A DNA stretch of 64,000 nt from Nakamurella aerolata (GCF_013002705.1 NZ_JABEND010000011.1:1-64000), one strand, 5' to 3'. Positions 26,973 to 36,751 are shown, counted from the first letter of the stretch. Notes: a model not told the origin generated them from the letters alone. A program made the numbers and translations.

Positions 26973-27905
26973 TTACAGGTGTCCGGTGGAGCGGACGCGA
27001 ACGCTCAGCGCCGCGCAGCCGACGACGGCCGCGCCGCCGATCACCGTCGCTACCGTCAGCGGTTCGCCCAGCAGCAGAGCGGCCCAGCAGATGCTGAGCA
27101 CCGGCTGGATCAGCTGCACCTGGCTGACCTGGGCCATCGGCCCGATCGCCAGGCCGCGGTACCAGGCGAAGAAGCCCAGGTACATGCTGACAACGGCGAG
27201 GTAGCCGAACGCGGCCCATTGGGTGGCCGAGCCGGTGGGTGGCTGCCGGTTGATGCTGACGACGGTCAGCGCCAGCATCACCGGAGCGCACAGCACCAGC
27301 GCCCACGAGACGGTCTGCCACGCGCCGAGTTCCCTTGCCAGCAACCCGCCTTCGGCGTACCCCACCGCGGCGGCCAGGACCGCGCCGAACAGCAACAGGT
27401 CGCCGCCGCCGAGCGACCCGAGCCCGCCGCCCTGCACAGCGGCAAAGACCACGGCGGCCACCGCACCGAGCCCGGCCAGCATCCAGAACGATCGCGGTGG
27501 ATGTTCCCCGGTGCGCAGCACGGCCAGCGCGGCGGTGGCCGCCGGCAGCAGCGCAATCACCACGGCACCGTGACTGGCCGGGACGGTGGTGAGGGCATAG
27601 GAGGTGAGCAGCGGGAACCCGACGACGATGCCGGCAGCGATCACCGCCAGCCGCGACCACTGGGCACCGCGGGGCAGTCGCTGCCGGGTGACCGCGAGCG
27701 CGAGCGCGGCCAGCATGGCGGCAATCACGGCGCGGCCGCCGGCGATGAACAGCGGCGAAAGGCCCGTGCCGTCGGCGCCGACCGCGACCCTGGTGAACGG
27801 CACCGTGAACGAGAAGGCCGCGACGCCGAGCAGGCCGCACCACAGTCCGGTCCGATTCGATAGCGGTGTCGCTCTCGTGCCGATAGCGCTACTGTCCAGG
27901 TTCAT
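26973..27905 (-). CDS. EamA/DMT-superfamily transporter
   Basis: Protein of 310 aa from ATG 27905. Ten-TM drug/metabolite transporter with two EamA repeats (WCGLLGVAAFSFTVPFTRVA to LAVLRTGE, and GGGDLLLFGAVLAAAVGYAE to LLLGEPLTVATVIGG). Probably exports an amino acid or small metabolite. It diverges from the MocR gene with start codons overlapping by two bases, the usual layout for a transporter controlled by its neighbour MocR regulator. Confidence 0.92.
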   Translation of the reverse strand: MNLDSSAIGTRATPLSNRTGLWCGLLGVAAFSFTVPFTRVAVGADGTGLSPLFIAGGRAVIAAMLAALALAVTRQRLPRGAQWSRLAVIAAGIVVGFPLLTSYALTTVPASHGAVVIALLPAATAALAVLRTGEHPPRSFWMLAGLGAVAAVVFAAVQGGGLGSLGGGDLLLFGAVLAAAVGYAEGGLLARELGAWQTVSWALVLCAPVMLALTVVSINRQPPTGSATQWAAFGYLAVVSMYLGFFAWYRGLAIGPMAQVSQVQLIQPVLSICWAALLLGEPLTVATVIGGAAVVGCAALSVRVRSTGHL

Positions 27906-27918
27906 GTCTGACGATAGC
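27888..27918. promoter_or_regulatory. Candidate MocR operator over both starts
   Basis: Imperfect inverted repeat GCTACTGTC (27888-27896) and GACGATAGC (27910-27918), 7 of 9 positions matching, spans both start codons. GATAGCG also recurs at about 27869 and 27882. With no intergenic space, bound regulator could block both genes. Confidence 0.4.
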
Positions 27919-29394
27919 AGTGGTCGGATCGCGGACGATCTCCGTGGTTGGCTGCGGACCGCAACTCCCGGCGAGGCGTTGCCGTCCACCCGGACGCTGG
28001 CGGCCCGGCACAAGGCCGGTCCGGTCACCGTGCAGCGCGCCATCCGGCGGCTGGTCGCCGAAGGACTGGTCGAAACCCGCCCGGGCGCAGGGGTTTTCGT
28101 GGTCGAGCAGGCTCTTCCCGGTCGGTACCGGGTGGCCGATCTCGGCTGGCAGACCGCGGCGCTCGGCGCCCCACCGGCGCAGTTGCCTGATCTGCCGACC
28201 GCGCTGCGCACCCAGCCGGACCAGAGCGGCTCGGGTATCGCGCTGCACTCCGGATATCCCGCACCTTCACTGCTACCGGAGAAACTCGTCCGCGCCGCGC
28301 TCACCAGGGCAGCGCGCGGGGCTTTCGCACTCGGCCGCGCCCCGGCCGCCGGACTGCCGGAGCTGCGCGCCGCCTTCGCCGCCGAATTGACCAGCCACCG
28401 CTCGGCCGGATCCGCAGGCGGCCAGGAAGCGCCGCCGACGGCGGCGGACGTGCTGGTGGTGCCGGGCAGCCAGAACGCGCTCGGCAGCATCTTCCGGTCG
28501 CTGGTCGGTGCCGGCCGGCCGCTGCTGGTCGAATCGCCCACCTACTGGGGCGCGCTGCAGGCCGCCGCTCGCAGCCTGGTGACGCCGGTGCCGGTACCGA
28601 GCGACCACCGCGGACCCGATCTGGCGCAGCTGGAGCGGGCCTTGCGGCAGACCGGTGCCCGCGCCTTCTACGCCCAGCCGACCTTCGCCAACCCGACCGG
28701 CGCGTGCTGGTCGCCAGCGGTACGTGCGCGCGTGCGTGAACTGTTGCGCGCCAACGGCGCGTTCCTCGTCGAGGACGACTGGGCGCGCGACTTCGGCTTC
28801 GGCGCCGCTGCGGCCGCGGGGGAGACTGCCGCGGGGTTGCCGGCACCCCCGCCGATGGCCAGCAACGACGGTGACGGCCGGGTGGTGTACCTGCGCTCGT
28901 TGACCAAGAGCGTTTCGCCCGCGGTTCGAGTGGCCGCGGTGATCGCCCGCGGGCCGGCCAGGGAACGCATCAAGGCCGACACCCAGGCGGAGAACATGTA
29001 CGTCAGCCCGCTGCTGCAGGCGGCGGCACTGGACGTGCTGGTGCACCCCGGCTGGCGCACCCACCTGCGGTCGGTGCGCAGGCAATTGCTGCAGCGGCGG
29101 GAGCTGCTGGTCGACGCCGTCCGCAGCCAGCTGCCGGCGGCCAGGTTGACGGCCATACCCCAAGGGGGACTGAACCTTTGGCTGCAGCTACCCGAGCCGG
29201 TCGAGTCGGATCGACTGGTGTCGGACTGTGAAAGGGCCGGGGTGTTGATCGCGCCGGGTGGTGAGTGGTTCCCGGCCGAGCCGCCAGGAGCCTTCCTCCG
29301 GCTGAACTTCTCCGGCCCCAACCCCGAGCGCTTTCCCGAGGCCGTCAGCGTGATCGCGGCGGCGCTCGCCGAGCAGGGGCTACCGGTGCGGTGA
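27904..29394 (+). CDS. MocR-type PLP-dependent transcription regulator
   Basis: Protein of 496 aa from ATG 27904. The N-terminal GntR winged helix (IADDLRGWLRTA, LPSTRTLAARHKAGPVTVQRAIRRLVAEGLVETRPGAGVFV; residues ~8-70) is fused to a fold-type I aminotransferase-like domain (~130-495). The PLP Lys is in YLRSLTKSVSPAVRV, and the cofactor Asp/Asn region in QPTFANPTGACWSP. MocR proteins sense PLP or an amino acid derivative. It likely controls the divergent EamA exporter and itself. Confidence 0.94.
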   Translation: MSDDSSGRIADDLRGWLRTATPGEALPSTRTLAARHKAGPVTVQRAIRRLVAEGLVETRPGAGVFVVEQALPGRYRVADLGWQTAALGAPPAQLPDLPTALRTQPDQSGSGIALHSGYPAPSLLPEKLVRAALTRAARGAFALGRAPAAGLPELRAAFAAELTSHRSAGSAGGQEAPPTAADVLVVPGSQNALGSIFRSLVGAGRPLLVESPTYWGALQAAARSLVTPVPVPSDHRGPDLAQLERALRQTGARAFYAQPTFANPTGACWSPAVRARVRELLRANGAFLVEDDWARDFGFGAAAAAGETAAGLPAPPPMASNDGDGRVVYLRSLTKSVSPAVRVAAVIARGPARERIKADTQAENMYVSPLLQAAALDVLVHPGWRTHLRSVRRQLLQRRELLVDAVRSQLPAARLTAIPQGGLNLWLQLPEPVESDRLVSDCERAGVLIAPGGEWFPAEPPGAFLRLNFSGPNPERFPEAVSVIAAALAEQGLPVR

Positions 29395-29425
29395 GGCTGG
29401 CCTCCGACGCTGCCGCACCGGCACA

Positions 29426-30427
29426 ATGCACGTCATGAGCAGCGCTACCCGGCCCACTCCCGACCGCGAACCGACCGCGGGTCCGGGACCCGACGCCGAC
29501 CGCTCGCCGCTGATCACCGCGCAGCAGCTCAGGACGCGGCTCGATGACGGGCTGCCGCCGGTGCTGCTGGACGTGCGCTGGACCCTGGCCGGCGCGCAGC
29601 GATCCGACTACCTCGACGCCCACCTGCCGGGCGCCAGGTTCATCGATCTGGACACCGAACTCGCTGAGCCGCACCACCAACCGGTCGACGAGCGCGGCCG
29701 TCATCCGCTGCCGCAACCGGACCGGTTGCAGCGGGCGCTGCGCGCCGCGGGGGTGCGCACCGACAGCCCGGTGGTGGTCTACGACGCCCGCAACGGGCTG
29801 GCCGCCGCCAGGGCCTGGTGGTTGCTGCGCTGGGCCGGCCACCCCGATGTTCAGGTGCTGGACGGTGGGCTGGCCGCGTGGACGGCCGCCGGTGGCCCCA
29901 CCGAGACCGGCGAACCAGGACCGATCGAGCCCGGCGACGTCACCGTGCGGGGCGGGCAGCTGCCGGTGGCTGAGCTGGACGAGGTGATCGCGGTCGCCGA
30001 GGGCGCCGGCACCCGACCCGGTGCCGCGGCACCGGCGGTGCTGCTCGACGCCCGCGCGCCCGAGCGATACCGCGGTGAGCGGGAACCGATGGATCCGCGG
30101 CCGGGACACATTCCCGGCGCGATCAACCTGCCGATGGCTGACCTGATCGACAGTGACGGCCGGATGCTGCCGATACCCCAGCTGCGGCAAAGGTTTTCGG
30201 CGGCGCTCACTCGTGCTGCCGGGACCGATCGGGGCGGGGCGGACAGTTCCGAGACCGCACCGAAGCTACCGCTGCCGATCGCCTCCTGCGGCTCAGGGAT
30301 CACCGCCTGCCACACCGTGTTGGCCGCCGAGGCGGCCGGTATCGCGATGGCCATGTTTCCCGGCTCGTACTCGGGCTGGTGCGCCACCGGCCGCGTTGTC
30401 GGCACCGGCGAACCGCAGGCGGGCTGA
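29426..30427 (+). CDS. sseA: Two-domain rhodanese sulfurtransferase
   Basis: Protein of 333 aa; ATG 29426, or 29435 if the start is MSSATRP. Thiosulfate/3-mercaptopyruvate sulfurtransferase with an inactive N-terminal rhodanese domain (LITAQQLRTRLDDGLPPVLL, YLDAHLPGARFIDLDTEL) and a C-terminal catalytic domain whose active-site loop is CGSGITAC. The CGSGxT form is typical of mercaptopyruvate-type enzymes. Ends 1 nt before acuC, so co-transcribed with the acetylation genes. Confidence 0.9.
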   Translation: MHVMSSATRPTPDREPTAGPGPDADRSPLITAQQLRTRLDDGLPPVLLDVRWTLAGAQRSDYLDAHLPGARFIDLDTELAEPHHQPVDERGRHPLPQPDRLQRALRAAGVRTDSPVVVYDARNGLAAARAWWLLRWAGHPDVQVLDGGLAAWTAAGGPTETGEPGPIEPGDVTVRGGQLPVAELDEVIAVAEGAGTRPGAAAPAVLLDARAPERYRGEREPMDPRPGHIPGAINLPMADLIDSDGRMLPIPQLRQRFSAALTRAAGTDRGGADSSETAPKLPLPIASCGSGITACHTVLAAEAAGIAMAMFPGSYSGWCATGRVVGTGEPQAG

Positions 30428-30428
30428 G

Positions 30429-31790
30429 ATGGCGTCCGATGGTGCTGTGCCAGATGGTGCTGTGCCCGGCCCGGCTGTGCCCGATCGCGCGGCGTCCGAT
30501 CGTGTCGTGCCCGACCCCGCCGTGCCCGACCCCGCTGCGCCTGATCCCGACGTGCCCGCCGGGCCCGATCGCCCCACGCCGCGCGGCACTCGCGCCCCGC
30601 TGGTGATCTGGGACGACAAGATGCTGGGCTACGACTGGGCCGGCGCCCATCCGATGAACCCGCTGCGCTGGGAGCTGACCTGGTCGCTGGCGCGGGGTCT
30701 CGGGGTGCTGGACCAGGTGGAGCTGACGGCGCCACGGCCGGCCACCGACGACGTCCTGGCCGGAATTCACACCCGCGGCTACATCGAGGCGGTGAAGGCG
30801 GCATCGGCCGATCCGGCGAGCGCGGCCTTCCGGTTCGTCGGCGGCGGCTCGCACGGCATCGGCACCGACGACAACCCAGCGTTCGCCGGCATGCACGAGT
30901 CGTCGGCGTTGATCGCCGGCGGGTCGGTGCTGGCGGCCACCGCCATCGCCCGCGGCGAGGTGGACAGGGCGGTGAACATCGCCGGCGGACTGCACCATGC
31001 GATGGCCGATGCCGCCGCCGGTTTCTGCGTGTACAACGACGCCGCCCTTGCCGTCAAAGCGTTGCTGGACAACGGCATCGAGCGGGTGGCCTACGTCGAC
31101 GTCGACGTCCACCACGGCGACGGCGTGCAGGCCGCCTTCTACGACGACCCGAGGGTGCTCACCGTCTCCATCCACGAGACGCCGCTGGCGCTCTGGCCGG
31201 GAACCGGCTGGCCGACCGAGGTCGGTCGCGGCGCCGCCGCCGGCACCGCAGTGAACATCCCGGTGCCGGCCGGTACCTCCGATCCGTTGTGGCACCGGGC
31301 CTTTCACGCCGTGGTCCCCTCGGTGCTGCGGGCCTTCCGACCACAGGTTCTGGTGACGCAGCACGGTGCTGACTCGCATGCCGAAGACCCGCTGGCCGAT
31401 GTCAACCTCTCCGTCGACGGGCAGCTGGCCAGCTACCGGGCGCTGCGCACGTGGGCGGAGGAGTTCGCCGACGGCCGCTGGCTGGCGCTGGGCGGCGGGG
31501 GCTACCAGCTGGTGCGGGTGGTGCCGCGGTCGTGGACGCATCTGCTGGCGACGGTGGCCGACCGCGACATCGACCCGCGCGTTGCCACCCCGCTGCAATG
31601 GCGGCAGCAGGCGAAAGCGGCCCGCCCCAACGTGTTGCCGCCCACCGCCATGACGGACGGCCATCCCGGTGGCGTCGATGTCCCGTTCTGGGACGGGGAA
31701 CGGCACACCGCGGTCGACACCGCCATCGACCAGGTGCGCCGCGCGGTGTTCCCGCTGCACGGTCTCGACCCGTTCGATCCGAGGGACTGA
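30429..31790 (+). CDS. acuC: AcuC-type zinc protein deacetylase
   Basis: About 453 aa from ATG 30429, just past the rhodanese stop. Class I/II HDAC-fold enzyme. Motifs are NIAGGLHHAMADAAAGFCVY (catalytic His pair), YVDVDVHHGDGVQ (zinc Asp/His) and LVTQHGADSHAEDPL. AcuC deacetylates acetyl-CoA synthetase and other proteins. The first ~50 residues are a low-complexity (A/V)-x-P-D repeat encoded by 15-bp-like repeats, so translation may start later, near TPRGTRAPLVIW. It is followed by the acetyltransferase 3 nt downstream: writer and eraser in one operon. Confidence 0.93.
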   Translation: MASDGAVPDGAVPGPAVPDRAASDRVVPDPAVPDPAAPDPDVPAGPDRPTPRGTRAPLVIWDDKMLGYDWAGAHPMNPLRWELTWSLARGLGVLDQVELTAPRPATDDVLAGIHTRGYIEAVKAASADPASAAFRFVGGGSHGIGTDDNPAFAGMHESSALIAGGSVLAATAIARGEVDRAVNIAGGLHHAMADAAAGFCVYNDAALAVKALLDNGIERVAYVDVDVHHGDGVQAAFYDDPRVLTVSIHETPLALWPGTGWPTEVGRGAAAGTAVNIPVPAGTSDPLWHRAFHAVVPSVLRAFRPQVLVTQHGADSHAEDPLADVNLSVDGQLASYRALRTWAEEFADGRWLALGGGGYQLVRVVPRSWTHLLATVADRDIDPRVATPLQWRQQAKAARPNVLPPTAMTDGHPGGVDVPFWDGERHTAVDTAIDQVRRAVFPLHGLDPFDPRD

Positions 31791-31793
31791 CCG

Positions 31794-34586
31794 ATGTCGA
31801 CCGATCACCCGCAACCCGACTCCGCCGGCGCCGGGCACCGCGCAGAACCGCCGGTACCCGCTGGGCCGCCGGCGTCGGGGGAAGCGCGGCCGCCCGAAGA
31901 CCAGCCGGTGCCGGGCGGATCGAGCAGTGAGCCCGGTTACCCTGCGCACTGGGAGGCGGACGTGGTGCTCGCCGACGGCGGCGTCGTGCACCTGCGCCCG
32001 GCCCGTCCGGCCGACACCGAAGCGTTGCGCGACATGCATTCCCGGATGAGCGACCGCAGCCTCTACCTGCGGTACTTCAGCGCGGTGGCCAAGGTGAGCG
32101 ATGCCCTGCTCGCAGTGGTCACCAACGTCGACCATCGGGATTCGGTCGGCCTGGTGGCCCAGCTCGGTGACCAGGTGATTGCGGCAGGCACGTACCATCT
32201 CGACCCGGCGCGGCGCACCGCTGAGGTTGCCTTCGCGGTGCAGGACGACCAGCAGGGCCGCGGGCTCGGCTCCATCCTGCTCGAGCACCTGGCAGCGGCG
32301 GCGGGGGAGCGCGGCATCCGCCGGTTCACCGCCGAGGTACTCGCCGAGAACCGTTCCATGCTCAGGGTTTTCACCGACGCGGGTTACCAGGTGAGCCGGG
32401 AGTTCGACTCCGGGGTGGTCGAGGTCGCGTTCGACATCACGCCGACGGCCGAGTCCAGGGCGGTGCAGGTGTCCCGCGAGCAGCGCGCCGAGTCCCGGTC
32501 CATCGCCCGGTTGCTGAGCCCGCGATCGATCGCCGTCATCGGAGCATCGAACGACCCGACCAAGCTCGGGCACGCGGTGCTGAAGAACCTGCTGGCCGGG
32601 CCGTTCACCGGGCCGGTCTATCCGGTGCACCCAGGAGAGCTTGAGGTGCAAGGGATCCGCGCCTACCCGTCGGTGTTGGACATTCCCGGCGATGTCGACG
32701 TCGCTGTGGTCACGGTGCCGGCCGGTTCGGTGCAGGAGGTGGTGCGTGGCTGCCGCGACAAGGGGGTGCACGGCCTGGTGGTGGTGACCGGAGGCTTCGC
32801 CGATACCGCGACAGCGTCCGGCCCGGCGGGCGGCGCCGCCGCGCAGCGCCGGCTGGTGTCGCTGGCCAGGCAAAACGGCATGCGCGTGCTCGGGCCGAAC
32901 TGTCTCGGCATGCTCAACACCGACCCTGCGGTCGAGATGAACGCCACCCTGGCGCCGGTGCTGCCGCCGGCCGGTCGGATCGGATTCTTCTGCCAGTCAG
33001 GCGCTTTGGGCATCGCGGTGCTGGCCGACGCTGCCGCCCGCGGGCTGGGGCTGTCCAGCTTCGTCTCGGCCGGCAACCGTGCGGACGTCTCCGGCAACGA
33101 CCTGATGCAGTACTGGTTGTCCGACGACCGCACCGAGGTGGTGTTGTTGTGGCTGGAGTCGTTCGGCAATCCGCGCAAGTTCGCCCGGTTGGCCAGGACG
33201 CTGGCGCGCAGCAAACCGCTGGTGGCGGTGAAGTCAGGTCGACACGCGATGCTCACCCCTGGGCTGGCCGCCAGCTCGGTGAGCCTTTCCGACGCCACCG
33301 TCGAGACAGTGTTCGCACAGAACGGGGTGATCCGCACCGACACCCTGACCCAGGCGTTCGATGTGGCGCAACTGCTTGCCACCCAACCGGTTCCGCGGAC
33401 CGACGCGGTTGCGGTGATCGGCAACTCCACCGCACTGGGGCTGCTCGCGGCCGATGCCTGCCTTGACGCCGGCCTCACCGTTGCCGGCGGTGCGCCGACC
33501 GACCTTGGCGTCAACATGACGCCGGACGAGCTGGCCACCGCGGTGCGCGCGGCCATTGCCGACCCGACGGTCGGCGCGATCGTCGTGGTGTACGTCCCGC
33601 CCGTCGCGGTACCCGGCACCGCGCAGGCCAAGGCGCTGCGCGAGGTCGCGATGGGATCACCGGTACCGGTGGTCTCCACCTTCCTGGCCGCTGAAGGCTT
33701 GGTACACCAGCTTTCCGAGATTGCCGACGACGGCAGAGCCGCCCGCGGATCGGTGCCGTCGTTCCGCACCCCGGAGCGCGCGGTCGCCGCGTTGGCCCTG
33801 GCAGCGCGATATGGCCGCTGGCTGGAGCGACCACACCTTGAGCCGACCCGGCCGCCGGGCATCGACACCGCGGCGGCGCGGGTGCTGGTCGACTCCTGGC
33901 TGCCGGCGTCCGCACCGGCCGACCTGACCGACCAGCAGCTGGCCGAGCTGCTGGCCGTATACGGCATCGAGCTCGCCGAGTTCGCGGTCGCGGACAGCGC
34001 CGCCGACGCCGTCACCGCCGCGACCAGAATCGGATATCCGGTGGCACTCAAGGCTTTCGACCCGATCAGCCGCGACGTGTTGGCCGGCGGGGGAGTGCGG
34101 CCGGCGCTACGCACCGATGCACAGGTGGCCGCCGCCTACGACGTGCTGGCCGAACTGGCCGGATCGCACGTCTACGTGCAGCAGATGGCCGCGCCGGGGA
34201 CGGCGTCGGTGTCGACGGTGTTCGGGCTGACCGCCGACCCGTCGTTCGGTGCGTTGGAGTGGTTCGGCATCGGCGGGGTGACGACAGACCTGTTGGACGA
34301 CAGGGCTTATCGCGCTGTCCCGCTGTCTGAGGTGGACGCGGCGGACCTGATCGCCGCGCCCAGGGCCGCACCGTTGTTGGACGGTTACGGTGGCCGCCGC
34401 CCGGTGGATCGCTCGGCGCTGCAGGATGTCGCGTTGCGCTTGTCCGCACTGGCCGACGATGTGCCCGAGCTGCTCGACCTGCGGCTGCGGGTGCTGGCCG
34501 GGCCCGCCGGCGTGACGGCGATTGGCGCCACCGGCTCGCTCGGCCCCGCGCCGGCCCCACCCGATCAGCGTCGCCGGCTGCGCTGA
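31794..34586 (+). CDS. Pat-like protein acetyltransferase (GNAT fused to NDP-forming acyl-CoA synthetase domain)
   Basis: Protein of 930 aa. The order is a disordered N-terminus, a GNAT domain (~50-220: VHLRPARPADTEALRDMHSR, acetyl-CoA loop QGRGLGS), a CoA-binding domain (~235: SIAVIGASNDPTKLGHAVLK), a succinyl-CoA-ligase-like domain (SAGNRADVSGNDLMQYW) and a C-terminal ATP-grasp (GYPVALKAFDP, VYVQQMAAPG). In the position of the phospho-His of true ADP-forming synthetases (usual SHTGA) the text is LAASSVSLSD. The CoA-ligase part is therefore probably sensory, as in Pat enzymes that acetylate acetyl-CoA synthetase. The gene lies directly after acuC. Confidence 0.92.
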   Translation: MSTDHPQPDSAGAGHRAEPPVPAGPPASGEARPPEDQPVPGGSSSEPGYPAHWEADVVLADGGVVHLRPARPADTEALRDMHSRMSDRSLYLRYFSAVAKVSDALLAVVTNVDHRDSVGLVAQLGDQVIAAGTYHLDPARRTAEVAFAVQDDQQGRGLGSILLEHLAAAAGERGIRRFTAEVLAENRSMLRVFTDAGYQVSREFDSGVVEVAFDITPTAESRAVQVSREQRAESRSIARLLSPRSIAVIGASNDPTKLGHAVLKNLLAGPFTGPVYPVHPGELEVQGIRAYPSVLDIPGDVDVAVVTVPAGSVQEVVRGCRDKGVHGLVVVTGGFADTATASGPAGGAAAQRRLVSLARQNGMRVLGPNCLGMLNTDPAVEMNATLAPVLPPAGRIGFFCQSGALGIAVLADAAARGLGLSSFVSAGNRADVSGNDLMQYWLSDDRTEVVLLWLESFGNPRKFARLARTLARSKPLVAVKSGRHAMLTPGLAASSVSLSDATVETVFAQNGVIRTDTLTQAFDVAQLLATQPVPRTDAVAVIGNSTALGLLAADACLDAGLTVAGGAPTDLGVNMTPDELATAVRAAIADPTVGAIVVVYVPPVAVPGTAQAKALREVAMGSPVPVVSTFLAAEGLVHQLSEIADDGRAARGSVPSFRTPERAVAALALAARYGRWLERPHLEPTRPPGIDTAAARVLVDSWLPASAPADLTDQQLAELLAVYGIELAEFAVADSAADAVTAATRIGYPVALKAFDPISRDVLAGGGVRPALRTDAQVAAAYDVLAELAGSHVYVQQMAAPGTASVSTVFGLTADPSFGALEWFGIGGVTTDLLDDRAYRAVPLSEVDAADLIAAPRAAPLLDGYGGRRPVDRSALQDVALRLSALADDVPELLDLRLRVLAGPAGVTAIGATGSLGPAPAPPDQRRRLR

Positions 34587-34715
34587 CCGGCCGGCATCCC
34601 GGTTGAACGCCACCACCTGCGCTGACCGCAGGGTTCAGATCCCGCTCGGACGCCCTCTACCGGCCACCGATCTCCCGGCGAGCACGAATTCCCAGGCGAG
34701 CACAAAGGTTTCGGT

Positions 34716-34755
34716 ACGTCACAACCGTTTCAGAGCGCTGGAACGGTTGTGACGT
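34716..34755. repeat. Perfect 14-bp inverted repeat
   Basis: ACGTCACAACCGTT (34716-34729) and AACGGTTGTGACGT (34742-34755) around a 12-nt loop. It lies in the convergent gap between the Pat gene and sigA. No T-run flanks it on either strand, so it could be a protein-binding palindrome or a U-poor terminator for the rhodanese-acuC-pat operon. Confidence 0.75.
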
Positions 34756-34803
34756 GCGAATCGGCGTGTGCTCGCGGGGCGATGTGCTCGCCGGCATTGG
34801 GCA

Positions 34804-34843
34804 ACACAAAAGGCCGGGTCCGTCGCGATGACGAACCCGGCCC
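34804..34843 (-). terminator. Rho-independent terminator of sigA
   Basis: On the minus strand GGCCGGGTTCGTC pairs with GACGGACCCGGCC (12 of 13) and is followed at once by TTTTGTGTT. It is about 170 nt past the sigA stop. A classic stem plus U-tract. Confidence 0.85.
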
Positions 34844-35010
34844 CTCTCGGATCGGACGGTGCTCCGTCCGGTGCAGTTGTGAAATGCGGTGCTCGGGCCA
34901 ACAGGTCGATCAGCTCAAATCTGTCAGCTCGAACCGATCGCGTTGTGGCGCTCGGTGCGCTACGAGTCCAGCCCTACCGAGCCCAGCCAACTCGGCAAGA
35001 CTCAGCCGGC

Positions 35011-36270
35011 TCAGCTCGCATAGGCGCGCAGGGCGTCGGAACGCTCGCCGGTGCGCAGCTTGCTCATCGACTCGCGTTCGATCTGGCGCACCCGCTCGCG
35101 GGAGATGCCGAACACCCGGCCGATCTCGTCAAGGGTGTGCGGACGCCCGTCGGTGAGGCCGTAGCGCAGCCGCACCACGGTGCGCTCCCGCTCGTCGAGC
35201 GTGTCGAGCACCTTGTCGATGTCGTCGTGCATGAACCCGGCGACCACTGCCGCCTCGGCGGAAGCCGACTCTGTGTCTTCGATGAAGTCGCCGAGCGGCG
35301 CCTCCTCGTCGGCACCGACGGGCATGTCCAGCGACACCGGATCGCGGGCGTGGTCCATCAGCTCGTTGATCCGGTCGACGTCGATGCCGGACTCCTCGGA
35401 CAGCTCCTCGAGGGTGGCGTCGCGGCCGTACTGCTGGTGCAGCTCGCGCTTGAGCCGGGACAGCTTGTTGACCTGCTCCACCAGGTGCACAGGCAGCCGG
35501 ATGGTGCGGCCCTGGTCGGCCATGCCGCGCGAGATCGCCTGCCGGATCCACCAGGTTGCATAGGTGGAAAACTTAAATCCCTTGGCGTAGTCGAACTTCT
35601 CGACAGCGCGGATCAGACCGAGGTTGCCTTCCTGGATCAGGTCGAGCAGCGGCATGCCGCGGCCGGTGTAGCGCTTGGCCAAAGACACCACGAGGCGCAG
35701 GTTCGCCACCAACAGGTGCTGGCGGGCCCGGTTACCCTGCCGGACGATGATTCGCAGGTCGGCCTTCTTCTGCGCGGACAGTCGCTTGGCGGTGTTCAGC
35801 TTGTGGGCGGCGTAGAGGCCGGCCTCGATCGACTTGGCCAGCACCACCTCTTGCTCGGCGGACAGCAGTGCCGTCTTGCCGATGCCGTTCAGATAGACGC
35901 GCACCAAATCGGCGGCCGGGCTCTGTGCATCAAGGTCGGCCGCGATCTGCGCCTCGGTACGGGCGTCCAGCTCGACGGCTGCTGTCATCTCTTCCCCCTC
36001 TGCCTTCTTGGTGGCCTTGCTACTGGTCGCCTTGGCGGCGGTCTTGCCGGCGGCGGTCTTGCTGCTGGTGCGCTTGGCGCTCTTGCCCTTGCTGGACGAG
36101 CTGCCGGTGGACGCGGTGCCGGAATCGGCCTTCTTCGCCGGCTTGCTCGCCGTGTCGCCGGCGGCACTGCCAGACAGGTCTTTGGTGATCACCTTCGCGG
36201 ACGTTGCTTCGGACGACGCCGACGCCGACCGCGCGGTTCGCTTCTTCTCGCTCAATACCGGAGCGGACAT
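35011..36270 (-). CDS. sigA: Principal RNA polymerase sigma factor (SigA/HrdB)
   Basis: Protein of 419 aa; ATG with GGGAGCC upstream. The Lys/Ala/Ser-rich N-terminus (~20-90) is typical of actinobacterial primary sigmas. Region 1.2 [20 protein letters not shown], region 2 [20 protein letters not shown] and [16 protein letters not shown] (-10 recognition), region 3 [12 protein letters not shown], region 4 [20 protein letters not shown] and [17 protein letters not shown] (-35 recognition). It directs housekeeping transcription. A clear terminator follows. Confidence 0.97.
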   Translation of the reverse strand: MSAPVLSEKKRTARSASASSEATSAKVITKDLSGSAAGDTASKPAKKADSGTASTGSSSSKGKSAKRTSSKTAAGKTAAKATSSKATKKAEGEEMTAAVELDARTEAQIAADLDAQSPAADLVRVYLNGIGKTALLSAEQEVVLAKSIEAGLYAAHKLNTAKRLSAQKKADLRIIVRQGNRARQHLLVANLRLVVSLAKRYTGRGMPLLDLIQEGNLGLIRAVEKFDYAKGFKFSTYATWWIRQAISRGMADQGRTIRLPVHLVEQVNKLSRLKRELHQQYGRDATLEELSEESGIDVDRINELMDHARDPVSLDMPVGADEEAPLGDFIEDTESASAEAAVVAGFMHDDIDKVLDTLDERERTVVRLRYGLTDGRPHTLDEIGRVFGISRERVRQIERESMSKLRTGERSDALRAYAS

Positions 36271-36751
36271 GTGGGGCTCCCTTCATCACGCCTACCTGAC
36301 AACGCTGCGACGCTCGATTTCGTTCCCAAGTGCCGCTGCTCCAGCAACCCCGACGGCGCTGAATCGAAGTGGTGAAACGGTTGTGCAACCTCGTTGGTGC
36401 TGCGTTGCTGCTGCCGCGCTGACACTGGACGAAACCGGCCTCTTCGCTGACTTGACGCTTCCCGCCGGTGCCTGCGTTGCGCATTACTCAAGAGCATCAG
36501 GCGTGGGGGGCGGTGTGCCTCCGATGGGAACGCCATGAGAATGCCAACCGCCGCCGGCGCTGCGGCATTCCCGGTGGTGGTAGGGCTACCGGTCGGTGCC
36601 GGGCTGGTGTCGCTGTGCGGCACCGGAATGGAGTGCCGCACTTCGCCGGCGCCGACGCCGCCGCGATGTTGTCCGGACGACTGCCCCCAATGTGATCGGA
36701 TGGGAGGTAAAAGGCTTTGGGGTACAACAGGTTTGCGCCTCCGTGCTGCGG
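36271..36751. other. sigA upstream region without a gene
   Basis: About 480 bp between the end of dtd and the start of sigA, both on the minus strand. It presumably holds the sigA promoter(s). I cannot fix a -35/-10 pair with confidence, and short frames here look like noise. Confidence 0.5.
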
